DNA of 64,000 nucleotides from Pseudomonas sp. 2FG (GCF_005502935.1 NZ_SCMP01000007.1:145510-209509), one strand, 5' to 3'. Positions 7,666-18,069 are shown, counted from the first letter of the stretch. Made by a program: numbers and translations. Notes: generated by a model not told the origin, from the sequence alone.

Positions 7666-10600
7666 TCAAGGCCGCAACCAGGCCCGGCGTGGCCCGTGGC
7701 CGATGGGCGCAGCCGCGCCCGGCTGGTGGATCAGCGCGGCACGCCACTCGGCGGCGGTATAGGGGTCGGTTTCCACCAGCAACCTGGTCTTGCCGGCGAC
7801 CAGGGTCGCCACCGGCACGCCGTCGCGATAGAGCAGGCGGTTGCCCGCCAACGCCGGCACCTTGCTGCCATTCAACAGCGTCCCCAGCAGGTTCAGCGGG
7901 TCACAGGCGGACAAACTGACCAGGCCGCCATCCGCCGGGTGCTTGCGCACTTCGCGCAGCAGACCGACCGCTTCCGACAGGGCGAACTGCTCGCCGGAGA
8001 CCCCGGCGACGAAGCGCCCGCCGCGTATCTCTCCGCGTGCCTCCAGGCGGTGATAGACCCGCAGCAGCTCGCGCCAGGACGGCAGCCAGTCGGCCTCGCG
8101 CTCCAGCAGGCGCCAGCAGACCACGCCATAGCGGCGCAGCAGGGTGCGTGCCACATGCTCCAGCGCCTGCGCCGCCACCCGGCCCGGCGCCGCCGGTTCC
8201 TCTGCGCGCCCGCGCAGCAGGGCCCAGCGCCCGGCGTCCTGCATGTTGGCCAGGGCCAGGCGCGCGCGGCGGTCGTGGCGGCTGCGCCGGGCCGCCGGCA
8301 GCAACAACGAGCGCAGGCCGCCGAAACTGTCGGCGTTGGCCAGGCCGAGCGCCACCAGTTCGCCCAGGCAGTCTTCCAGTTCACTGCGCAGCAGGTGCGC
8401 CTCGTCCAGCAGCTCATCGAAGAACAGCGCGCCCTGGCTGGCCAGTACCTGACGCACGCGCACGGCACGGGCGGACGGTTCGGGCGCCGGCGCATCCGCC
8501 AGGCAGGCGCGCCACAAGCCCAGACTCTTGCGCGGCAACAGGACGATCGGCGTGCTGCGCAGAGGCCCGCCGGCGGCGCGGCTACGCCCGGCCAGGCGGC
8601 ACCAGACCAGGCGCCCGGAACGGCACAGGTCGTCCAGCCAGTTGATGCCGTAGTCGGCTACCCGGCTCGGCAGAATCTCGCGCTCCCAGGCGCCGGCCGC
8701 CGCCTGGAAGCCCTCCAACTGGCCGAGCACCCCGGCCAGGGCCTCGGCGCCGCGCACCCGGCTGGCCAGCGCGACACGCTGCCAGTCGAACAGGAAGCGC
8801 ATGAAATCGGCACGTTCCACCGGCTCGATCTCGCGGCGCAGGCGCTTCACCGTGTAGCGGTGAATGCGCGCCAGCAGATGCCGCTCGCACCACTCTTCCG
8901 CGCCGCTGCCAGGGCTGAAACGCCCGCGCAGCACATAACCCTCGCGCTCCAGACTGGCCAGGACGAAGGCCACCGCCGCCGATTCCAGGCCCAGGTCGGC
9001 GGCGATCCGCGCCAGCGGCAAGGGGCCGAAGCCGCTCAGGCGTGCACGTACGACTTCCACCAGCGCCGCTTCCGCCGCCCAGGGTTCATCGAAACCGGCC
9101 GGCGCACTGATCGCCGGCTTCGCTATGCCCAGGGGATAAAGCGCCTGCAGCTGGCACAGGCGCTCGGCCGGCAACCACAGGGCCAACCCGCCCTCCAACT
9201 GCAGACAGCTCGCACGCCTGGCCCGGGCCAGCTGCGCCAGCCAGTCCGGCCAGCCGGCATTGGCCCGGGCCTCGGCCTCGGTGATGCAGGCCAGGGCCAG
9301 CAGCGCCTCGTGCATCTCGTCGGCATCGCGCACCTCGGGCCAGGCCTCCTGGCGCACCGCGGCGATGGCCTCGGCATCCAGCGCGCCGAGGTCGTCGGCC
9401 GACTCCGGGTCGGACCAGCGCCGGCGCTGCACCGCCTGGGTCCGTCGCTCCTCCAGCGGTGCATCGTCGAGGAAGGCATAGGGCCGGGCACCGAGGATCT
9501 CCGCCGCGAGCGCCGAGGGCGCCGGCAGGTCGCGGGCGATCAGCTCCACCTCGCCGGCCTCCATGCGCCGCAGCAGGGCCAGCCAGGCCTCGCTGTCCAT
9601 GGCCTGGTGCAGGCAGTCGTCGAGGGTCTGCGCCACCAGCGGGTGATCGGGAATCTCGCGCTCGCCGACGATGTTCTCCTGGCAGGCCACCTGCTCGGGG
9701 AAGACCGCCGCCAGCAGGTCCTCGCTGCGCATGCGCTGCAGCTGCGGCGCCACCTTGCGGCCGCCGATGAAGCGTGGCAGGGCCAGGGCGATGGTGGCGC
9801 TCCAGCGCCAGCGCACGCCGAACAGCGGCGCATCCAGCACGGCCTGCACCAGCACCCGCTCGGCGCTATTGGAGTGCAGGTAGTGCCACACCTCGTCCAG
9901 CGGGAAGCTGTGGCTGGTGGACAGCGAAAGGATCAGCGCGTCCTCGGTGGCGGCGGCCTGCAGTTCGACGTTGAAGTTGCGGCAGAAGCGCTTGCGCAGG
10001 GCCAGGCCCCAGGCGCGGTTGAGCCGGCTGCCGAAGGGCGAATGGATGATCAGCTGCATGCCGCCGGATTCGTCGAAGAAGCGCTCCATCACCAACCGCC
10101 GCTGGGTCGGCAGGGCGCCCAGGGCAGCGCGCGCCCGCGCCAGGTATTCGACTATCTGCCGCGCCGCCGGCTCGTTCAGGCCAATGGACTGCATCAGCCA
10201 GCCCATCGCCGGCTGCAGATTCACTTTGCCCTCGCCGCCCGCCTCCGCCAACAACCGCTCCACCTCCGCCCGCAGGCGCGCCACCGCGGCCGACAGCTCG
10301 TCGCTGCGCCCCGGCGCCTCGCCCAACCAGAAGGGGATGCTCGGCGGCAGGCCCTGGGCATCCTCGACGCGCACCCGCCCCGGCTCTATCCGCAGGATGC
10401 GGTAGGACTGGTTGCCCAGCTGGAACACATCGCCGGCCATGCTCTCGATGGCGAAGTCCTCGTTGAGGGTGCCGACCTGCAGGCCTTGCGGCTCCAGCAG
10501 CACGCTGTAGTCGCCGCTGTCGGGGATGGTGCCGCCGGAAGTGATGGCGGTCAGGCGGGCGGCACGACGGCCGCGCAGGCGCCGGTTCACCGCGTCGCGA

Positions 10601-12135
10601 TGCAGGTAGGCGCCGCGCACCCCGTGGCGGCCGCTGTAGCCCTCGGCGAGCATCCTCAGCAGGGCGTCGAAGGTCGCACGCGGCAGCCCGACATAGGGCG
10701 CGGCGCGGGTCAGCAGTTGGTAGAGGCCATCCTCGCTCCACTCGCGGCAGGCCACCTCGGCGACTATCTGCTGGGCCAGCACGTCCAGCGGCGCGCGGGG
10801 GATGACCAGGGCATCCAGCTCGTCGCGGCGCACGCAGTCGAGCAGCGCCGCGCACTCGATCAGGTCATCGCGCGACTGCGGGAACAGCCGGCCCTTGGGC
10901 GTGCCGCCGATGCTGTGGCCGGAACGCCCGACCCGCTGCAGGAAGGCGGCGATGCTGCGCGGTGAACCGAGCTGGCAGACCAGTTCGACCTCGCCGATAT
11001 CGATGCCCAGCTCCAGCGACGCGGTAGCCACCAGCAGCCGCAGCTCGCCGCGCTTGAGGCGCTGCTCGGCGTCCAGGCGCAGCTCCCGGGCCATGCTGCC
11101 GTGATGGGCGGCGACCGCGGCATCGCCCAGCCGCTCGGAGAGGTGGCGGCAGGCGCGTTCGGCCAGCCGCCGGGTATTGACGAACACCAGGGTGGTGCGG
11201 TGCTGCGCCACCAGCTCGGCCAGGCGGTCGTAGACCTTCTCCCAGACCTCATTGCTCATCACCGCCGCCAGCGGCAACGGCGGCACCTCGATGGCCAAGT
11301 CGCGCTGCCGGCTGTAGCCGACATCCACTATTGCGCAGTCGGCCTGGGCAAACATGCCCCTCTCGCCATGCGGGAGAGGGGCAGCACTCGCAAGAGCCTC
11401 GGCCCCTAGCCCCTCCTCCGCCACCGGCAACGGCCCCTGGCTGCCCATCAGAAAGCGCGCCACCGCCGCGATGGGCTTCTGCGTGGCGGACAGGCCGATG
11501 CGCTGCAACGGCCGCCGGCACAGCGCCTCCAGGCGCTCGACGCTGAGCATCAGGTGGCTGCCGCGCTTGCTGCCGGCGATGGCGTGAATCTCGTCGACGA
11601 TCAGGCTGCGACAGCCGGCCAGCATCGCCCGGCCGGACTCGGAGCCGAGCAGCACATAGAGGGATTCCGGGGTGGTCACCAGGATATGCGGCGGGCGCTT
11701 GCGCATCGCCCCGCGCTCGCCTGGCGTGCTGTCGCCGGTGCGCACCGCCGTGCGGATCTGCACATCGACCAGCCCTTGGCGCTGCAACTCGGCGCGGATG
11801 CCGGCCAGCGGCTCCTCCAGGTTGATGCGGATATCGTTGGACAAGGCCTTGAGCGGCGACACGTAGACCACGGCGCAGCTGTCCGGCAGGCAGCCGCCCC
11901 GTGCCAGCCCTTCGCGCAGCAACTCGTCGATGGCGGCGAGGAAGGCCGTCAGCGTCTTACCCGACCCCGTGGGCGCGGCCACCAGGGTGGAGCGGCCGGC
12001 GCGAATCTCCGGCCAGGCACCCGCCTGCGCGGCCGTAGGCCGCGCAAAGGTCGCGCGGAACCAGGCGGCCACAGCGGGGTGGAAACCCTCCAGCGCCGCG
12101 GCGTTGGAGGACGACAAAGCAGGGGTAAGGATCAT
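7666..12135 (-). CDS. lhr: Lhr-family ATP-dependent helicase
   Basis: A 1489-residue superfamily 2 helicase of the bacterial long Lhr class, involved in nucleic-acid repair or processing as a 3'-5' translocase. Motifs in order: Q-motif region [12 protein letters not shown], Walker [15 protein letters not shown] near residue 57, [14 protein letters not shown] box [15 protein letters not shown] near 180, GLSATQKP, then helicase C motifs [27 protein letters not shown] and QRVGRSGH. These are followed by the Lhr winged-helix and DEAD-associated core and the long C-terminal region of large Lhr proteins. Between GLSATQ and the second RecA domain, about residues 240-262, sits a foreign-looking insert containing PLPHGERG, encoded by a palindromic repeat (11356-11382). 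The start at 12135 has only a weak ribosome site. It looks monocistronic. Confidence 0.93.
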   Translation of the reverse strand: MILTPALSSSNAAALEGFHPAVAAWFRATFARPTAAQAGAWPEIRAGRSTLVAAPTGSGKTLTAFLAAIDELLREGLARGGCLPDSCAVVYVSPLKALSNDIRINLEEPLAGIRAELQRQGLVDVQIRTAVRTGDSTPGERGAMRKRPPHILVTTPESLYVLLGSESGRAMLAGCRSLIVDEIHAIAGSKRGSHLMLSVERLEALCRRPLQRIGLSATQKPIAAVARFLMGSQGPLPVAEEGLGAEALASAAPLPHGERGMFAQADCAIVDVGYSRQRDLAIEVPPLPLAAVMSNEVWEKVYDRLAELVAQHRTTLVFVNTRRLAERACRHLSERLGDAAVAAHHGSMARELRLDAEQRLKRGELRLLVATASLELGIDIGEVELVCQLGSPRSIAAFLQRVGRSGHSIGGTPKGRLFPQSRDDLIECAALLDCVRRDELDALVIPRAPLDVLAQQIVAEVACREWSEDGLYQLLTRAAPYVGLPRATFDALLRMLAEGYSGRHGVRGAYLHRDAVNRRLRGRRAARLTAITSGGTIPDSGDYSVLLEPQGLQVGTLNEDFAIESMAGDVFQLGNQSYRILRIEPGRVRVEDAQGLPPSIPFWLGEAPGRSDELSAAVARLRAEVERLLAEAGGEGKVNLQPAMGWLMQSIGLNEPAARQIVEYLARARAALGALPTQRRLVMERFFDESGGMQLIIHSPFGSRLNRAWGLALRKRFCRNFNVELQAAATEDALILSLSTSHSFPLDEVWHYLHSNSAERVLVQAVLDAPLFGVRWRWSATIALALPRFIGGRKVAPQLQRMRSEDLLAAVFPEQVACQENIVGEREIPDHPLVAQTLDDCLHQAMDSEAWLALLRRMEAGEVELIARDLPAPSALAAEILGARPYAFLDDAPLEERRTQAVQRRRWSDPESADDLGALDAEAIAAVRQEAWPEVRDADEMHEALLALACITEAEARANAGWPDWLAQLARARRASCLQLEGGLALWLPAERLCQLQALYPLGIAKPAISAPAGFDEPWAAEAALVEVVRARLSGFGPLPLARIAADLGLESAAVAFVLASLEREGYVLRGRFSPGSGAEEWCERHLLARIHRYTVKRLRREIEPVERADFMRFLFDWQRVALASRVRGAEALAGVLGQLEGFQAAAGAWEREILPSRVADYGINWLDDLCRSGRLVWCRLAGRSRAAGGPLRSTPIVLLPRKSLGLWRACLADAPAPEPSARAVRVRQVLASQGALFFDELLDEAHLLRSELEDCLGELVALGLANADSFGGLRSLLLPAARRSRHDRRARLALANMQDAGRWALLRGRAEEPAAPGRVAAQALEHVARTLLRRYGVVCWRLLEREADWLPSWRELLRVYHRLEARGEIRGGRFVAGVSGEQFALSEAVGLLREVRKHPADGGLVSLSACDPLNLLGTLLNGSKVPALAGNRLLYRDGVPVATLVAGKTRLLVETDPYTAAEWRAALIHQPGAAAPIGHGPRRAWLRP
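11356..11382. repeat. Palindromic repeat inserted in frame within lhr
   Basis: GCCCCTCTC (11356-11364) pairs with GAGAGGGGC (11374-11382) around a nine-base centre, and C/G-rich matter continues to about 11420 (cggcccctagcccctcctcc). Palindromes of the CCCTCTCCC...GGGAGAGGG kind are common between genes in Pseudomonas and relatives. Here the element lies inside the lhr reading frame and is translated as PLPHGERG with Ala-rich flanks, without a frameshift or stop. Confidence 0.7.
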
Positions 12136-12287
12136 GGGGCCACTATGCGAGCCTAGGGCTGCGGCCTCAAGGGCTGCCGATCGTGGCTAGGATGGCTGGG
12201 CGGTTTATGAGCTGGGCGGCTGATGCCCCGATTGTCGGCTTTCGCCCATTCCGGACGGTCAAGGTTGTCTGCGAAACCAGGGGCGCT

Positions 12288-12968
12288 TCAGCGCTGGTCG
12301 GAAGTCAGCAGCAGCAACAATGAAACCGGCTGCTCGCTCTCCGGGTGCAGCGGCTCTTGCAACCACTGCAGGCGCCAGCCGGTTTCCGCCAGCAGCGCCA
12401 GCCAGGATTCCAGCGTGCGGAAGAACCAGGGCATCGGCTCATGGAAGCCTGCACCGAAACCGGCGATGGTCTCGACCCGCCAGCCATCCTGGTACGTCCC
12501 CTCGCCACGGGCACTCCAGGGGTGAAGGGTCTGAATCAGCAAGGCCCCGCCCGGCGCCAGCAACCCGTGCAGGGCTCGCAAGACTGGCGCCAGCGGCTCT
12601 TCGAGCAAGGCGAAATTACACACCAGCACCTCGAACCGCCCGAGCAGCGCCGCCTGCGCCTCGAGCTCGGCATAGCCGCAGACCCGGTACTGCCCCGAGC
12701 ACAGCGCCCGGGCGACCTCGATCAGCGGCGCCGAGGCATCCACCCCGACCGCCTCGATGCCCTGCGCCATCAGCCCGCGGCACAACCAGCCTTCGCCGCA
12801 GCCGATATCCAGCACCCGCTGCGGCTCACAGGCCAGTATCGCCCGCAGGATCGCCGCATCCGTCACCAGCCGCCGGCTTTCAATGCGTTGTTCGCGCACT
12901 GCCGCCGTCCAGGCATCGGCATTGGCCTGCCAACTGAAGTTGAGTTGTTCACGATGATCGCGCTGCAT
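12288..12968 (-). CDS. Class I SAM-dependent methyltransferase
   Basis: A 226-residue soluble Rossmann-fold methyltransferase. Motif I is VLDIGCGEGWLCRGL (about residues 54-68), the acidic residue of motif II is in AVGVDASAPLIEVAR, motif III/IV region is RFEVLVCNFALLEEP, and LLAPGGALLIQTLHPWS follows. It belongs to the broad Methyltransf_11/23 group, and the substrate cannot be read from the sequence. The HPW and PMPWFFRTLESWLALLAETG stretches resemble small-molecule methyltransferases such as those acting on fatty acids or quinone-like acceptors, but that is weak. The start at 12968 has AGGAGGG six bases upstream. It is leftward, divergent from the large transglycosylase gene, with 152 bases between its end and the lhr start. 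Confidence 0.82.
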   Translation of the reverse strand: MQRDHREQLNFSWQANADAWTAAVREQRIESRRLVTDAAILRAILACEPQRVLDIGCGEGWLCRGLMAQGIEAVGVDASAPLIEVARALCSGQYRVCGYAELEAQAALLGRFEVLVCNFALLEEPLAPVLRALHGLLAPGGALLIQTLHPWSARGEGTYQDGWRVETIAGFGAGFHEPMPWFFRTLESWLALLAETGWRLQWLQEPLHPESEQPVSLLLLLTSDQR

Positions 12969-13019
12969 AGGGCCCTCCTGGCCTCTAAATCCATTGCAAT
13001 TAAAACCTTAGCTGGATTC

Positions 13020-13040
13020 TAGACGCGCTGACAGCGTCTA
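13020..13040. promoter_or_regulatory. Perfect 7-bp inverted repeat in divergent promoter region
   Basis: TAGACGC and GCGTCTA are separated by seven bases, midway between the methyltransferase and transglycosylase starts. It could be an operator dyad or a leader hairpin of the rightward gene. No regulator is assigned. Confidence 0.3.
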
Positions 13041-13087
13041 AGCTCTAAGCAAATGCGGACAACACGCGTAGCCAAGGCCAAGTAGAT

Positions 13088-16000
13088 ATGGGTGCACTAT
13101 GGCAATCCGACGCAGAGCAGGTTGAGCTCCCCATGCACAGCCTTCCGGAAGTGCTGTTGCCCGCGGCGCCCCCCCCTTCCAAACCTCGCGCAAAATCCCA
13201 CCGGTTGCTCTGGTTACTGTTGTTACTGCTGCTGTTCGCGCTGGCTGTGCTGCTGAATGAGGAAATGAAAACGGCCAAGTACCAGGCCCGCGAATTCAGC
13301 CGCTACGCCGCCACCCTCGGCTATGAGGTACGACCCGGCCCCAGCGACGCCATCCACTTCCCCCAAGATGGGCCGTTCGACAAACGCTTCGGCTACGCCT
13401 TCATGCCGCAGATGCTGGAGCGCCTGCAACAACGCGACTACCTGATCCTGCAGCAAGCGCGCTTCTCCCCGACCCTGCTCGACTACGGCAAACGCGGCTT
13501 CTTCGTACCCTACCCGCAGAAGCTGCAAACCGGCCTGGACATCGCCGACTGCCGGGGGCTGCCGCTCTACAGCTTCCGCTACCCACAGCAGTTCTACCCG
13601 AGCTTCGCCAGCATCCCGCCCCTGGTGGTGCGCAGCCTGCTGTTTATCGAGAACCGCGACCTGCTGACGACCGAGCAACCGCTGGCCAACCCGGCGGTGG
13701 ACTGGCCGCGTTTCACCCTGGCGGCGCTCTCGCAACTGGGCAAGAAACTCGATATGCAGGAGCAGTCCGCCGGCGGCAGCACCCTGGCCACACAGCTGGA
13801 GAAGTACCAGCACTCGCCGGATGGGATGACCGTTTCCGCCAAGGAAAAACTCCGGCAGATGATCTCCGCCAGCGTCCGCGCCTACCAAGGCGGGCCGCAG
13901 ACCCTCCACGCCCGCGAAACCGTAGTGCGCGACTACCTCAACAGTGTGCCGCTCTCCGCCGCGCCAGGGTATGGTGAAATCCACGGGCTGGCCGATGGCC
14001 TGCGAGTCTGGTACGGCGCCGACTTCCAGGCGGTGAACCGCCTGCTCGACCCGGCGCAGTCCCCCGAGGCCAGCACGGCGCAGCGCGGCCTGGCCTTGCG
14101 GCAGGTGCTCTCGCTGATGATCGCCCAGCGGCGCCCCTCCTATTACCTGGCGCAGGGTCGCAAGGAACTGGCCGCCTTGACCGATAGCCACATCCGCCTG
14201 CTGGCCCAAGGCGGGGTAATCGACACCGCGCTGCGCGAGGCCGCCCTGGCCAGCCAGGCCCAGTTCCGCGATCTGGTCCTGCAGCCCACGCTGCAACCGG
14301 TTGAGAGCAACAAAGGCATCAGCGTCGCCCGCAGCCGGCTCGCCGGCATGTTGAGTAAGCCGCTGTACGACCTCGACCGGCTGGACCTTGCCGCCAGCAC
14401 CACGCTGAACGGCGAGTTGCAGCAAGCCGTCAGCGCCTACCTGCGGCAACTCGCCGACCCGGCCTTCGCCGAGCAGATCGGCCTGTTTGGCGAGCGCCTG
14501 CTGTCGGCAGAAAAAACCCAGGATGTGCGCTACAGCTTCACCCTCTTCGAGCTCACCGCCGATGGTTCGCGGGTGCGGGTGCAGACCGACAGCACCGACC
14601 AGCCCTTCGACATCAACGAAGGCAGCAAGCTGGAGCTCGGCTCCACCGCCAAGCTGCGCGTGCTCACCACCTACCTGGAAATCATCAACGAGCTGCACCA
14701 GCGCTTCGCCGGGCAAACGCCAGCCGAGTTGCGCAAAGTCGAAGTCCCCGAACCGGATCGCCTGAGCCGCTGGGCCGTCGACTATCTGGCCAGCAGCAAA
14801 GACCAGAGCCTGCCGGCCATGCTCGGTGCCGCGCTGGAGCGCAAGTATTCGGCCAGCCCCGGCGAGAGCTTCTTCACTGGCGGCGGGCTGCACACCTTCA
14901 GCAACTTCCGCCGCGAAGACAACGGCCGCAACCCGACGCTACGCGAGGCGTTGCGCGAGTCGATCAACCTGCCGTTTATCCGCCTGATGCGCGACCTGGT
15001 GCGCTACAGCACCTACCAGGCCCCGAACAACAGCGCCGAACTGCTGAAGGACGACCGCGACCCGCGCCGCCAGCTCTACCTCAGCCGCTTCGCCGACCGC
15101 GAGGGCACGGTGTTCCTGCTGCGCTTCTGGCGCAAATACCAGGGCAAGAACGCGGCGGAGCGCCTCGACACCTTCCTCGACGGCCTGCGCCCGACCGCTT
15201 CGCGCCTGGCGGCGGTGCACCGCTACCTGATGCCGGAGGTCGATGAGGCGACCTTCGGCGCCTTTATCAACGCCCACCTGCCGCAGGAGAAAGTCGGCGA
15301 AAAACGCATCCACGAGCTGTATGGCAAATACGGCCCCGGCGCCTACAGCCTGCCGGACCAGGGCTATATCGCCCGCGTGCACCCGCTGGAGCTGTGGCTG
15401 CTCGGCTACCTGCTGCAACACCCGCAGGCCAGCTTCAAGGACGCCGTGACCGCCAGCGATTTCGAGCGCCAGGAGGTTTACGGCTGGCTGTTCAAAAGCC
15501 GCCACAAGGGCGCCCGCGACAGCCGCATCCGCATCATGCTGGAGGTCGAGGCCTTCCTCGATATCCATCGGCGCTGGCAGCGGGTCGGCTACCCCTTCGA
15601 CCACCTGGTGCCGTCGCTGGCGACCGCGATTGGCAGCTCCGGCGACCGCCCGGCGGCGTTGGCCGAACTGATGGGCATCATCCTCAACGACGGCGTGCGC
15701 CAGCCGACCATTCGCATCGACAGCCTGCACTTCGCCGCCGACACCCCCTACGAAACCCGCCTCGGCCTCGATCCGGATCGCGGCCGCCGGGTACTCCCGA
15801 CGGAAGTCGCCGCCGCCCTGCGCGAGGCGCTCTCGCAAGTGGTCGACAGCGGCACCGCCCGGCGCCTGCAAGGCAGTTTCAGCCTGGCCAACGGCACCCC
15901 GCTGACCCTCGGCGGCAAGACCGGCACCGGCGACAACCGGATCGAAAGCGTCGGCTCCGGCGGGCGCATCATCAGCTCCCGCGCCATCAACCGCACCGCC

Positions 16001-16198
16001 ACCTTCGTCTTCTACCTCGGCAGCCAGCACTTCGGCACCCTCACCGCCTTCGTCCCCGGCCGTGCGGCGGAAGGCTTCCGCTTTACCTCGGCGTTACCGG
16101 TGCAGGTTTTGAAAGGCATGGCGCCGATTCTCCAGCCGTACCTCGAACCCAACGGCAACACGCGCTGCCAGGTACCCCTGCAAGTCAGTGGGAAATAA
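13088..16198 (+). CDS. Large bifunctional-type peptidoglycan glycosyltransferase/transpeptidase (PBP1-like), divergent
   Basis: A 1036-residue inner-membrane protein: short cytoplasmic tail, one transmembrane segment at about 40-56, then a GT51 glycosyltransferase domain. The catalytic Glu is probably E188 in LLFIENRDLL, and GGSTLATQLEKY at 229-240 matches the family's GGSTLTQQL block. A penicillin-binding domain follows: SxxK in LGSTAKLRV near 518-521, and KTG box GGKTGTGDNR at about 942. The usual EDxxFxxHxG around the first Glu is changed to IENRDLLTTEQP, although NPAVDWPR downstream is kept. It is longer than PonA or PBP1b and carries an extra segment between SxxK and KTG. Membership of the peptidoglycan polymerase family is clear; its exact role is not. 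The start at 13088 has a weak ribosome site; 13133 is an alternative. Confidence 0.8.
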   Translation: MGALWQSDAEQVELPMHSLPEVLLPAAPPPSKPRAKSHRLLWLLLLLLLFALAVLLNEEMKTAKYQAREFSRYAATLGYEVRPGPSDAIHFPQDGPFDKRFGYAFMPQMLERLQQRDYLILQQARFSPTLLDYGKRGFFVPYPQKLQTGLDIADCRGLPLYSFRYPQQFYPSFASIPPLVVRSLLFIENRDLLTTEQPLANPAVDWPRFTLAALSQLGKKLDMQEQSAGGSTLATQLEKYQHSPDGMTVSAKEKLRQMISASVRAYQGGPQTLHARETVVRDYLNSVPLSAAPGYGEIHGLADGLRVWYGADFQAVNRLLDPAQSPEASTAQRGLALRQVLSLMIAQRRPSYYLAQGRKELAALTDSHIRLLAQGGVIDTALREAALASQAQFRDLVLQPTLQPVESNKGISVARSRLAGMLSKPLYDLDRLDLAASTTLNGELQQAVSAYLRQLADPAFAEQIGLFGERLLSAEKTQDVRYSFTLFELTADGSRVRVQTDSTDQPFDINEGSKLELGSTAKLRVLTTYLEIINELHQRFAGQTPAELRKVEVPEPDRLSRWAVDYLASSKDQSLPAMLGAALERKYSASPGESFFTGGGLHTFSNFRREDNGRNPTLREALRESINLPFIRLMRDLVRYSTYQAPNNSAELLKDDRDPRRQLYLSRFADREGTVFLLRFWRKYQGKNAAERLDTFLDGLRPTASRLAAVHRYLMPEVDEATFGAFINAHLPQEKVGEKRIHELYGKYGPGAYSLPDQGYIARVHPLELWLLGYLLQHPQASFKDAVTASDFERQEVYGWLFKSRHKGARDSRIRIMLEVEAFLDIHRRWQRVGYPFDHLVPSLATAIGSSGDRPAALAELMGIILNDGVRQPTIRIDSLHFAADTPYETRLGLDPDRGRRVLPTEVAAALREALSQVVDSGTARRLQGSFSLANGTPLTLGGKTGTGDNRIESVGSGGRIISSRAINRTATFVFYLGSQHFGTLTAFVPGRAAEGFRFTSALPVQVLKGMAPILQPYLEPNGNTRCQVPLQVSGK

Positions 16199-16251
16199 CC
16201 TCCCTACGTGGTTGGGGAGCTAGGCGGTCGGCAACTTGCAGGCAAAAAAAA

Positions 16252-16280
16252 CCGGCCCAACACAACGAAGTGTGGGCCGG
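16252..16280 (-). terminator. Rho-independent terminator (distal) for putP
   Basis: On the minus strand a CCGGCCCA/TGGGCCGG stem with an inner CAC/GTG is followed at once by eight T (A-run 16244-16251 on the plus strand). It reads from putP and lies about 110 bases past the stop, behind another terminator at 16353-16380. Confidence 0.8.
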
Positions 16281-16352
16281 CGAAGCACTATCGGTCGCAC
16301 GCACAGTACCTGAGCCGCAAGGCGTGGAAGACACTCCCGCCCCAGGCTAAAA

Positions 16353-16380
16353 CGGCAGCTGGACGACCAGCCAGCTGCCG
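16353..16380 (-). terminator. Rho-independent terminator (proximal) for putP
   Basis: A perfect ten-base-pair stem, CGGCAGCTGG with CCAGCTGCCG, loop of eight, followed on the minus strand by TTTT. It lies 9 bases beyond the putP stop. Confidence 0.8.
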
Positions 16381-16389
16381 CAGGATGGC

Positions 16390-17904
16390 TTAACGGGCAG
16401 GAGCTTCCTGATAGCCGTTGTGAGCGTCCTGATACTCCTGCTCGGCCTCGGCGAAGCGCTTCAGCATGGCGGCCGAAGGCGCCTTGCCCAGCAGGCTGAA
16501 CACCAGGATACCGACGGAGGCGAAGATGAAGCCCGGAATGATTTCGTACAGACCGAGCCAGCCGAACTGCTTCCAGACGATCACGGTGAGGGCGCCGATC
16601 AGCATGCCGGCCAGAGCGCCGTTGCGGGTCATGTTCTTCCACACCAGAGAGATCAACACCACCGGGCCGAAGGCGGCACCGAAGCCCGCCCAGGCGTAGG
16701 AGACCAGGCCGAGTACGCGATTTTCCGGGTTGGAAGCCAGCCAGATGGCGATCAGCGCCACCAGCAACACCATGCCACGGCCGACCCAGACCAGCTCGGT
16801 CTGGCTGGCGCCTTTACGCAGGAAGGACTTGTAGAAGTCTTCGGTCAGGGCGCTCGAGCAGACCAGCAGCTGGCAGCTCAGGGTGCTCATCACCGCCGCC
16901 AGGATGGCCGACAGCAACACACCGGCAACCCAGGGGTTGAACAGGATCTTCGCCAGTTCGATGAACACCCGCTCCGGGTTCTCGGTAACCGAGCCTGCGA
17001 CTTCCGGGTGCGCGGCGAAATAGGCGATACCGAAGAAGCCCACGGCGACGGCGCCACCCAGGCAGAGGATCATCCAGGTCATGGAGATGCGGCGCGCGGC
17101 CGGGATCGACTTGACCGAATCCGCCGCCATGAAGCGCGCAAGGATGTGCGGCTGGCCGAAGTAGCCCAAGCCCCAGCCCATCAGCGAGATCACGCCGACG
17201 AAGCTGGCGCCCTTGAGCATGTCGAAGTTGGTCGGGTCTTGCAGCGCGATGGCGGCGAAGGTCGGATCGACACCGCCGGTCGCCAGCATCACCACGATCG
17301 GGGTGAGGATCAGCGCGAAGATCATCAGCGACGCCTGCACGGTGTCAGTCCAGCTGACCGCCAGGAAGCCACCGACGAAGGTGTAGGCGATGGTCGCCGC
17401 GGCACCGGCCCACAGCGCCGTCTGGTAAGACATGCCGAAGGTGCTTTCGAACAGGCGCGCACCCGCCACGACGCCGGAGGCGCAGTAGATGGTGAAGAAC
17501 ACCAGGATCACCACGGCGGAGAAGATCCGCAGCACGCGGCTGGTGTCTTCGAAGCGGTTGGTGAAGTAGTCCGGCAGGGTCAGGGCGTTGCCGTTGTGCT
17601 CGGTCTGCACGCGCAGACGGCCGGCGACGAACAGCCAGTTCAGGTAGGCACCGACTATCAGGCCGATGGCGATCCAGCTCTCGGACAGACCGGACAGGTA
17701 GACCGCACCCGGCAGGCCCATCAACAGCCAGCCGCTCATATCGGAGGCACCAGCCGACAGCGCAGTGACGAAGCTGCCGAGACTACGGCCGCCGAGAATG
17801 TAATCGGACAGGTTCTTGGTGCGCAGATAGGCAAATAAGCCGATCAGTACCATGGCTGCGATATACACCACGAAGGTGATCAGCATTGGAGTGTTGGCAG
17901 TCAT
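16390..17904 (-). CDS. putP: Sodium/proline symporter PutP
   Basis: A 504-residue polytopic inner-membrane transporter of the sodium:solute symporter family (about 13 helices), importing proline with sodium. Family signatures visible are YILGGRSLGSFVTALSAGASDMSGWLLMGLPG in helices 1-2, the sodium-site region, GWGLGYFGQPHILARFMA, and LACQ-like block AAVMSTLSCQLLVCSSALTEDFYK. Length matches PutP of Pseudomonas and E. coli. It lies downstream of putA on the same strand, but a terminator (18031-18057) separates them, so putP has its own promoter within 17905-18030. Its leader has an A-rich AACAACAAA just before the ribosome site GAGAGGG, suggesting Hfq/Crc translational repression. Two tandem terminators follow. 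Confidence 0.96.
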   Translation of the reverse strand: MTANTPMLITFVVYIAAMVLIGLFAYLRTKNLSDYILGGRSLGSFVTALSAGASDMSGWLLMGLPGAVYLSGLSESWIAIGLIVGAYLNWLFVAGRLRVQTEHNGNALTLPDYFTNRFEDTSRVLRIFSAVVILVFFTIYCASGVVAGARLFESTFGMSYQTALWAGAAATIAYTFVGGFLAVSWTDTVQASLMIFALILTPIVVMLATGGVDPTFAAIALQDPTNFDMLKGASFVGVISLMGWGLGYFGQPHILARFMAADSVKSIPAARRISMTWMILCLGGAVAVGFFGIAYFAAHPEVAGSVTENPERVFIELAKILFNPWVAGVLLSAILAAVMSTLSCQLLVCSSALTEDFYKSFLRKGASQTELVWVGRGMVLLVALIAIWLASNPENRVLGLVSYAWAGFGAAFGPVVLISLVWKNMTRNGALAGMLIGALTVIVWKQFGWLGLYEIIPGFIFASVGILVFSLLGKAPSAAMLKRFAEAEQEYQDAHNGYQEAPAR

Positions 17905-17922
17905 TAAGGGGTTTCCCTCTCG

Positions 17923-17931
17923 TTTGTTGTT
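17923..17931 (-). promoter_or_regulatory. Candidate Hfq/Crc A-rich motif in putP leader
   Basis: On the minus strand AACAACAAA lies 18 bases before the putP ATG, directly upstream of GAGAGGG. It matches the AAnAAnAA (CA-motif) pattern through which Hfq with Crc blocks translation of catabolic genes in Pseudomonas. Confidence 0.5.
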
Positions 17932-18030
17932 ATATAAGTCGCGGGGTTGTCCGCGCCCTTGATTGGCTAACGGCGCCGCTTGTGACGAACGCCTTGTTGC
18001 GGGGGGTTAACCCCTTGCTCATACAAAAAC

Positions 18031-18057
18031 GGGCGGATGCCTGATAGGCACCCGCCC
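18031..18057. terminator. Terminator after putA
   Basis: GGGCGGATGCC and GGCACCCGCCC form an 11-bp stem with one mismatch and a five-base loop. A-rich and T-rich tracts on its two sides (CAAAAAC and ATTTTTC) make it work in either direction; it closes the leftward putA 12 bases after the stop. Confidence 0.8.
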
Positions 18058-18069
18058 ATTTTTCGGTTA

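Noticed and set aside
7615..10965. An 1116-codon open frame antisense to lhr
   Set aside because: It mirrors lhr codons, has no recognisable domain and no ribosome site.
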